From an uncultured Atopobiaceae bacterium (GTDB lineage Bacteria; Actinomycetota; Coriobacteriia; Coriobacteriales; Atopobiaceae): a stretch of 9,853 nt of DNA. The stretch is from positions 1 through 9,853 of the forward strand of contig CALUJT010000062.1 in assembly GCA_944321005.1 (NCBI GenBank), written 5' to 3'. Positions 5,438 to 9,853 of the stretch are shown here, in pieces. The notes beneath the pieces are model-generated. The model saw nothing but the letters and a program-made list of their open reading frames with translations. It ran no database searches and had not been told where the DNA came from. The position numbers and the translations under genes are program-made. Numbering within the stretch: the stretch's first letter is position 1; each line of letters opens with the position of its first letter.

Positions 5438-6647
5438 CGCTTCCCCCTTCATCCGCGGGCTCGTGAACGTAGGCGACGAACTCGTCCGCCTCCGCGTCGG
5501 AGGCGAGGCGTGCCGTGAACTGATAGTTTCCCAGCTCGTCCGAGAGCGCGTCGGGAACGCGCCCGACGGAGACCAGTGCCCGGCCCCAGCGCTCGCGCAC
5601 CTCCGCCTCGTCGTGGGCGTACGCTCGACCGTCTCGCCTGCCCGCGTAGACGCAGTGCGCGGGGGCGTCCTTGGGAGCCGCGTGACGGAGCTCGTCGAAG
5701 CAGACCATGTCCGCCCACGCCTGGTAGACGTCGACGCCGTGCGCCCAGCACATCATCTCGGGCGTGAGGCCCCCGGGCGGGCGCACGTTCACCTCGAGCC
5801 CCACGTAGTCACCTGCCGCGCCCAGACCGGGGCGATCGTGCGCGAGACGGAAGAACTCCAGGTGGACGAAGCGCCTGGCAAGGCCGAAGGCGCGCGTCAC
5901 GGCCCGCCCCAGACGGGCGAGCCTGGGGTCTACCTCCGGGCGGGAGCGGTAGCTCATGTCAAGACCGAGCCGCGCCACCTCGGCCATGGAGGGCGGGAAC
6001 TCCTCCTGGTTCTCGAAGAGCGGCTCGCCCCGACTGTCCAGGATGGCGTCGTAGGAGCAGATGTCCCCCTCCACGTACTGCTCGACCACGTAGGGAACGT
6101 CGCCGTGGCTCGCGAGCAGCTCCCTGAGGTCGTCGTCGCAGGCGAGAAGCCGCGCTCCGCCGGAGCCCACGCCAAACTCGGGCTTGGCGAAGACCGGAAA
6201 GTGCCCCATCTCGCCGATGAGCCAGCGCGTCTCGTCAAAGCTGGTGAGACGGGCCTGTCGCGCGGTCGGGACCCCCGCGGCCGCATAGAGGGGCTTCTGC
6301 TCCGCCTTGCTCTGCCATCGTGCGAGAAGAGCGGGGCGCGGCCCCGTGAGGACGTTGAAGTCCTCGCGAAGCCGCGCGTCCTGCGCGAGCCAGTGCTCGT
6401 TGTTCGACTCTATCCAGTCAATCTTGCCGTACTTGAACGAGAAGAACGCGACCGCCCTGAAGGCCTGGTCGTAGTCCTCGAGGCTGGAGACCCAGTAGTA
6501 CTCGTCGAGCGCGTCCGTGACCTCCTGAGCGAGCTGGTCGTACGGGGTGTCGCCGATGCCGAGCACGCGCGCGCCGTTTCGCCGCAGCGCGGCGCAGAAG
6601 CGCCAGTAGACCGACGGGAACTGAGGGGAGACGAAGACGAAGTTCAT
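5427..6647 (-). CDS. ATP-grasp ligase (biotin carboxylase/carbamoyl-phosphate synthase-like)
   Basis: A 406-residue ATP-grasp enzyme; the fold couples ATP hydrolysis to joining a carboxylate with an amine or thiol through an acyl-phosphate. The N-terminal pre-ATP-grasp domain starts MNFVFVSPQFPSVYWRFCAA, with a Rossmann-like GARVLGIGD (25-33) and a conserved YGKIDWIESNNEHWL (73-87). ATP-binding residues include Lys155 in FAKPEFGVGSGGAR and Glu189 in VVEQYVEGD. The Mg-ATP site is complete: Glu264 in FVHLEFF, then Glu285, Asn287 and Arg289 in LEVNVRPPGG. It is therefore likely an active enzyme. I recall close homologues beside esterase-family genes in Firmicutes and bifidobacteria, usually annotated only as 'ATP-grasp domain-containing'; the substrate is unknown. 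The start codon overlaps the stop of the upstream esterase-fold gene (TAATG), and its end overlaps the GNAT gene. Carboxylation by a true biotin carboxylase is unlikely: no biotin carrier protein is nearby. Confidence 0.88.
   Translation of the reverse strand: MNFVFVSPQFPSVYWRFCAALRRNGARVLGIGDTPYDQLAQEVTDALDEYYWVSSLEDYDQAFRAVAFFSFKYGKIDWIESNNEHWLAQDARLREDFNVLTGPRPALLARWQSKAEQKPLYAAAGVPTARQARLTSFDETRWLIGEMGHFPVFAKPEFGVGSGGARLLACDDDLRELLASHGDVPYVVEQYVEGDICSYDAILDSRGEPLFENQEEFPPSMAEVARLGLDMSYRSRPEVDPRLARLGRAVTRAFGLARRFVHLEFFRLAHDRPGLGAAGDYVGLEVNVRPPGGLTPEMMCWAHGVDVYQAWADMVCFDELRHAAPKDAPAHCVYAGRRDGRAYAHDEAEVRERWGRALVSVGRVPDALSDELGNYQFTARLASDAEADEFVAYVHEPADEGGSDGD
5441..5449 (-). promoter_or_regulatory. 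Ribosome binding site inside the ATP-grasp gene for the GNAT start
   Basis: AAGGGGGAA on the minus strand, within the last codons of the ATP-grasp gene, 5 nt from ATG 5437 when measured from the G-run. It decides the shorter GNAT start. Confidence 0.6.
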
Positions 6648-7930
6648 TACTTCTCGCTCGTGCCCCGCTTCCTCGTGGTGGTCTTGGCAGCCGTGGTCTT
6701 GGCGGCCGGCTTCTTCGCGGCGGCGGGCTCAGCGGCAGCCTCGGTCTTGGAGGCCGTGGCCTTGGTCGCGGTCTTGCGGGCCGCGGTCTTCTTGGCGGCG
6801 GGCTTGGCGGCGGGGGCATCCTCGACCTTGGCCGGAACGGCGGCCTTGGTAGCCTTGGCGGGAGTCGCCGGCTTCTCGGCCTTGGCGATGGTCGTTGCCT
6901 TCTTGGCCGTGGCCTTGGCCGCGGTCTTGGCGGCGGGCTTCTCGACCTCGGCGGCCTTGGTCGCGGCGGTCTTGGTCGCGGCGGTCTTGGCGGCCGTGGC
7001 CTTGGTCGCGGCGGTCTTCCTGGCGGCGGGCTTCTTGGCGGCCGGCTTCTCCTCCGCGGGCTTCACGTCCTTCTCGGCAGCGGCCTTCTTGGTCGCGGGC
7101 CTCTTGGCCGCGGTGCTCTTGCGCGTGGTGGTGCGCTTGCGAGCCGGGGCCTTCTTGGCCGTGGCCTTCTCGGCCGCCGTGGTCTTCTCGACGTCCTCGA
7201 GGACGATGGGCAGGAAGTAGCGGATCTGCTTCTTCCACCAGAACCAGGTGTGGGAGACGTCGCCGCCCCAGTAGTCGCACCAGGCCTCGACGCCAAGGCG
7301 AACGAGGTTGGCGTCGATCTCGCGCGTGGCGCGGACGCTCTCGGCCTCGCTGGCCTCCTGGCCGGTGCAGAAGAGCAGCTGGCGCTGGTTGTAGACGGCC
7401 ACGTAGGGGTGGTCGGCGGGCATGTTGGGCAGGAAGGCGCAGGGAGTGTTGTCGTAGAGCGTCGCGTCCATCCAGTCGCCGAAGTAGCGGCGAGCGTCGT
7501 AGATGCCCGAGAGGCACACGCAGCCCTGGAAGAGGTCCGGGCGGCGAAGCGCGAAGATCGCGGCGTGCGTGGCGCCGAGGTCGAAGCCCAGGGCCAGCGG
7601 GCGGGCGTCGGAGCCGCTCACCTCGTGCACGAGCGGCACGAGCTCGTCGCAGACGGCCTGGTAGTAGGCCTCCTGGCGCGCGGCGCGCTCCGTGGCGTCG
7701 CCGGTGCCGCCCCAGGACTCGTTGTCCACGTTGTTGACGCAGAAGAGCTGGATGACGCCGGCGTCGAGGTAGTCGGAGAGCTCGTCCACGAGCCCGACCT
7801 CCTCGAGGTTCTCGGGGGCCTGACCCTGCGGGGCGAAGGCCACGACGGGCTGGCCGGCGGTTCCGTAGACGTTGACGACGAGGTCCTCGCCGAGGTTCTC
7901 GCTGTGACGAACGACCATCTTCTTATCCAT
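6647..7930 (-). CDS. Esterase-fold protein with Ser-to-Asp nucleophile position and long Lys/Ala-rich tail
   Basis: A 427-residue protein in two parts. Residues 1 to about 245 resemble the putative esterase family (alpha/beta hydrolase, PF00756-like): VIQLFCVNNVDNESW (59-73), the elbow LALGFDLGATHAA (112-124), CLSGIYDARRYFGD (139-152), FLPNM (166-170) and WGGDVSHTWFWWKK (221-234) with the candidate catalytic His227. The elbow expected as GxSxG reads G115-F-D117-L-G119; the GAC codon is clear in the DNA at 7580-7582. So either it is not a serine hydrolase, or it uses Asp as haloalkane dehalogenases and epoxide hydrolases do. Residues 248-427 are a disordered tail of Lys, Ala, Thr and Pro with KTAAT/KPAA-type repeats, like histone H1 or AlgP C-termini. 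No signal peptide is present, so a cytoplasmic protein with a polycationic tail, perhaps nucleic-acid or nucleoid binding, is inferred. GGGGGAG upstream supports the start. It is the first gene of the operon with the ATP-grasp and GNAT genes. Confidence 0.85.
   Translation of the reverse strand: MDKKMVVRHSENLGEDLVVNVYGTAGQPVVAFAPQGQAPENLEEVGLVDELSDYLDAGVIQLFCVNNVDNESWGGTGDATERAARQEAYYQAVCDELVPLVHEVSGSDARPLALGFDLGATHAAIFALRRPDLFQGCVCLSGIYDARRYFGDWMDATLYDNTPCAFLPNMPADHPYVAVYNQRQLLFCTGQEASEAESVRATREIDANLVRLGVEAWCDYWGGDVSHTWFWWKKQIRYFLPIVLEDVEKTTAAEKATAKKAPARKRTTTRKSTAAKRPATKKAAAEKDVKPAEEKPAAKKPAARKTAATKATAAKTAATKTAATKAAEVEKPAAKTAAKATAKKATTIAKAEKPATPAKATKAAVPAKVEDAPAAKPAAKKTAARKTATKATASKTEAAAEPAAAKKPAAKTTAAKTTTRKRGTSEK
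6650..7189 (-). repeat. Low-complexity repeat DNA encoding the Lys/Ala tail
   Basis: About 540 bp of degenerate repeats in coding frame encode the tail of the esterase-fold protein. The clearest unit is 15 bp (CTTGGTCGCGGCGGT on the plus strand) at 6956-6970, 6971-6985 and 7001-7015, with a variant at 6986-7000. On the coding strand it gives the pentapeptide TAATK. The frame stays open throughout with no stop, so the tail is genuine coding sequence. Confidence 0.85.
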
Positions 7931-8144
7931 ATTGATTACTCCCCCATGAAGTAACGGCTATCAAAAAGACGTCGGTATTCTAGCTCTTATCGGCCGCGCT
8001 CGCATTTCGCTTGACAATTCCTGAACACAATGGAAACCCCGTCTCCACGTTTGGCCGTTTGCGCGCGGGGCCCGAGTGGCCCACAATTGAGGTTCCCGCC
8101 GGGCGGCCGCAGTCGTCCGCGCACAAGAGGAACGGAGGCTCCCG
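7931..8144. promoter_or_regulatory. Divergent intergenic spacer, 214 bp
   Basis: The spacer separates the minus-strand esterase operon from the plus-strand membrane protein gene and is noticeably richer in A and T than the genes. For the minus strand, TAGAAT (7982 down to 7977) is a reasonable -10, giving a leader of about 40 nt, with no good -35. TTGACA occurs at 8011-8016 on the plus strand but has no -10 at the right distance. No terminator, small gene or RNA element is evident. Confidence 0.4.
8059..8087 (+). promoter_or_regulatory. Candidate promoter of the small membrane protein gene
   Basis: TTGCGC (8059-8064) and CACAAT (8082-8087) are separated by exactly 17 bp, about 57 bp before the start codon at 8145. 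Each box matches the consensus at four of six positions, so this is suggestive only. Confidence 0.35.
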
Positions 8145-8525
8145 ATGGGTGAGAACGCGAGGAAGGGCCTGGCCGGAGCGGCAAGGGTCCTGCGCCTGGG
8201 CGCTCTGGCGGCCCTTGGGCTGGGCGTCGTGGTGTTCCTGTTCGCCTTCCTGGCGCATGGGCTCAGCTGGTCCACGGGGCTCGACTGGTCGCGCAAGCTG
8301 CTGCTCCTGGTGGGGGCGCTCATGCTCATCACGGGAGGGTGCGGCCTGTTCGTCTCCGGGCGCGACCGCCCGAGCGACGCCGTGACCCCGCACGAGGACG
8401 ACACCTTCCGCATGTTCTGGCACGAGGTGGGCATGCCGTGGGGCGCCGCCGTGACCGTTGCCTCCGCGGACTTCCTCGTCCTGGGGACGGTCGTGGACCT
8501 CCTGTACTTCTCGCTGGCGGCATAA
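8145..8525 (+). CDS. Small three-helix membrane protein of unknown function
   Basis: A 126-residue protein that I do not recognise. It has a short basic N-terminus and three hydrophobic segments at about 15-38, 51-70 and 98-124. Between the second and third is a polar loop with charged residues (SGRDRPSDAVTPHEDD, 71-86) and HEVGMPWG (93-100). GGAGG (8134-8138) lies 6 nt before the ATG, and codon third positions are strongly G/C as in neighbouring genes, so I consider it real. Reverse-strand frames covering it lack ribosome binding sites. It is divergent from the esterase operon and 70 bp ahead of the DUF1846 gene, with which it may be co-transcribed. No enzyme motif is visible; a small integral membrane protein is all that can be said. 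Confidence 0.75.
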   Translation: MGENARKGLAGAARVLRLGALAALGLGVVVFLFAFLAHGLSWSTGLDWSRKLLLLVGALMLITGGCGLFVSGRDRPSDAVTPHEDDTFRMFWHEVGMPWGAAVTVASADFLVLGTVVDLLYFSLAA

Positions 8526-8551
8526 CGTCGTCACAAAGCCGGGCTCGGGCG

Positions 8552-8560
8552 TGCTACTCT
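8552..8560 (+). promoter_or_regulatory. Candidate extended -10 for the DUF1846 gene
   Basis: TGCTACTCT is an extended -10 (TG, one base, TACTCT) about 36 bp before ATG 8596. The -35 is weak (TCACAA or CACAAA near 8531-8537, 17-18 bp away). AGAGAGGAAG just before the start serves as the Shine-Dalgarno. Confidence 0.35.
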
Positions 8561-8595
8561 GTCTGGTTGGAACGCCGCAGAGAGAGGAAGCGCCC

Positions 8596-9853
8596 ATGCG
8601 CATCGGTTTTGACAACGACAAGTACATCTCGCTCCAGGCAGAGAAGATCCGCAAGCGCATAGGCCAGTTCGGCGGCAAGCTCTACCTCGAGTTCGGCGGC
8701 AAGCTCTTCGACGACTACCACGCGAGCCGCGTGCTTCCCGGCTTTGCCCCCGACTCCAAGATCCGCATGCTCAAGAGCCTGAAGGACGACGTCGAGGTCA
8801 TCATCGTCATCAACGCGGACAACATCGAGAACGCCAAGCGCCGCTCGGACATCGGCATCACCTACGAGGAGGACGCGCTGCGCCTCATGGACTCGTTCCG
8901 CGCGCTGGACATCCTCGTGAGCGGCATCTGCATCACGCACTTCACCGGCCAGCCCCACGCGGAGGCCTTCGAGCGCCGTCTGGAGAGCCTGGGCGTGAGG
9001 TCGTACCGCCACTATCTCATCGACGGCTATCCCTCTGACGTGAACCACATCGTGTCGGACGAGGGCTTTGGCAAGAACGACTACATCGAGACCACGCGCC
9101 CGCTCGTGGTTGTGACCGCGCCCGGCCCCGGCTCGGGCAAGCTCGCCACCTGCCTCAGCCAGCTCTACCACGAGAACAAGCGCGGCGTCGAGGCGGGCTA
9201 CGCCAAGTACGAGACGTTCCCCGTGTGGAACCTGCCGCTCAAGCACCCCGTGAACGTGGCGTACGAGGCGGCGACCGCCGACCTCGACGATCGCAACATC
9301 ATCGACCCCTGGCACCTCGAGGCCTACGGCGAGGTCACCGTCAACTACAACCGCGACGTGGAGACCTTCCCCGTGTTGAAGGCCATGATGGACAAGATCG
9401 CCGGCGAGAGCCCCTACCAGTCCCCCACGGACATGGGCGTCAACATGGTGGGCCTGTGCATCTCCGACGACGAGGTCTGCCGCGAGGCCGCCAAGAACGA
9501 GATCGTGCGCCGCTACTTCGCCGCCGCCGAGGAGCTGCGCCGCACCGGCGAGGGCGAGGAGGCCCTCGCCAAGATCGAGCTGCTCATGAGCCAGGTCGAC
9601 GTCTCGGCCGACTACTCCCCCGCCCACCAGGCGGCGCTGGAGAAGGAGGAGGCCACCGGCGGCCCCGCCGCCGCGATGGTGCTTCCCGACGGCGAGCTCG
9701 TGACCGGCAAGACCTCCGAGCTCATGGGCGCCGCGGCCTCGCTTCTGCTCAACGCCGCCAAGCACATGGCGGGCATCCCCAAGAAGACCTACGTGGTGAG
9801 CGAGGAGGCGCTCGTGCCGATCTGCCACCTCAAGACCGAGCACCTGCGCAGCC
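8596..9853 (+). CDS. DUF1846 (UPF0371) family protein, 3' end cut by window
   Basis: The frame opens at ATG 8596 (MRIGFDNDKYISLQAEKIRKRI) and continues for 419 codons plus one base to the edge without a stop. It matches DUF1846/UPF0371 proteins, which are about 500 residues, so roughly 80 residues are missing. Typical blocks are KLYLEFGGKLFDDYHASRVLPGF (starting at 28), INADNIENAKRRSDIGITYEED (starting at 72), and the glycine-rich GPGSGKLATCLSQLYHENK (177-195), which resembles a phosphate-binding loop. Also present are YETFPVWNLPLKHPVN and NYNRDVETFP. The biochemical role of the family is not established to my knowledge. It is common in Firmicutes and Coriobacteriia. AGAGAGGAAG upstream supports the start. 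The gene looks intact as far as visible, with no frameshift. Confidence 0.92.
   Translation, partial: MRIGFDNDKYISLQAEKIRKRIGQFGGKLYLEFGGKLFDDYHASRVLPGFAPDSKIRMLKSLKDDVEVIIVINADNIENAKRRSDIGITYEEDALRLMDSFRALDILVSGICITHFTGQPHAEAFERRLESLGVRSYRHYLIDGYPSDVNHIVSDEGFGKNDYIETTRPLVVVTAPGPGSGKLATCLSQLYHENKRGVEAGYAKYETFPVWNLPLKHPVNVAYEAATADLDDRNIIDPWHLEAYGEVTVNYNRDVETFPVLKAMMDKIAGESPYQSPTDMGVNMVGLCISDDEVCREAAKNEIVRRYFAAAEELRRTGEGEEALAKIELLMSQVDVSADYSPAHQAALEKEEATGGPAAAMVLPDGELVTGKTSELMGAAASLLLNAAKHMAGIPKKTYVVSEEALVPICHLKTEHLRS

Noticed and set aside
5463..7220. 585-codon plus-strand open frame opposite the ATP-grasp and tailed esterase genes
   Set aside because: Its second half is the complement of the Lys/Ala tail (giving an Ala/Val-rich false sequence), and the opposite strand carries recognisable conserved domains.
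7980..8678. Minus-strand open frames over the small membrane protein and DUF1846 start
   Set aside because: They lack Shine-Dalgarno sites and cross two supported plus-strand genes; the predicted products show no membrane segments or motifs.

Overview
The window is GC-rich (roughly 70% by eye), with strong GGAGG-type ribosome binding sites and tightly packed genes. The protein set points to an actinobacterium of the class Coriobacteriia: a DUF1846 (UPF0371) protein, a bacterial Pth2-type peptidyl-tRNA hydrolase, a short CysE next to CysK, a CDF exporter of the MntE type, and an esterase-fold/ATP-grasp pair common in gut Firmicutes and Coriobacteriia. An Olsenella/Atopobiaceae-like host is my best guess, inferred from gene content and composition only.

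Layout. At 1-81 (minus) is the first 27 codons of a secreted or membrane-anchored protein cut off by the window edge. It diverges across a 268-bp spacer from a plus-strand run: an acyltransferase-3 membrane protein (350-1441), a cation diffusion facilitator (1489-2667), a GTG-started Pth2 (2839-3273), and a translationally coupled cysK-cysE pair (3390-4307, 4307-4954). Between the CDF gene and pth2 lies a perfect 57-bp inverted repeat with a 6-nt loop, built from tandem 23-bp units. A candidate Rrf2-like operator sits upstream of cysK.

Convergent with cysE is a minus-strand operon, read 7930 to 4970: an esterase-fold protein with a roughly 180-residue Lys/Ala-rich tail, an ATP-grasp enzyme, and a GNAT acetyltransferase. 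Both junctions overlap (TAATG, then an 11-nt overlap), so the three are very probably co-translated. The esterase-fold protein has Asp where the Ser nucleophile of a GxSxG elbow is expected.

Across a 214-bp divergent spacer, the plus strand resumes with a small three-helix membrane protein of unknown function (8145-8525) and the first 419 codons of a DUF1846 protein (8596 to the edge).

How the genes work together. cysK and cysE make cysteine from serine, acetyl-CoA and sulfide. The minus-strand operon looks like one functional unit (fold-preserved hydrolase with a polycationic tail, an ATP-dependent ligase and an acyltransferase), but its substrate cannot be read from the sequence. The most unusual items are the 57-bp perfect hairpin and the tailed, Ser-to-Asp esterase-fold protein. 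I saw no rRNA, tRNA, CRISPR array, transposase or phage gene.
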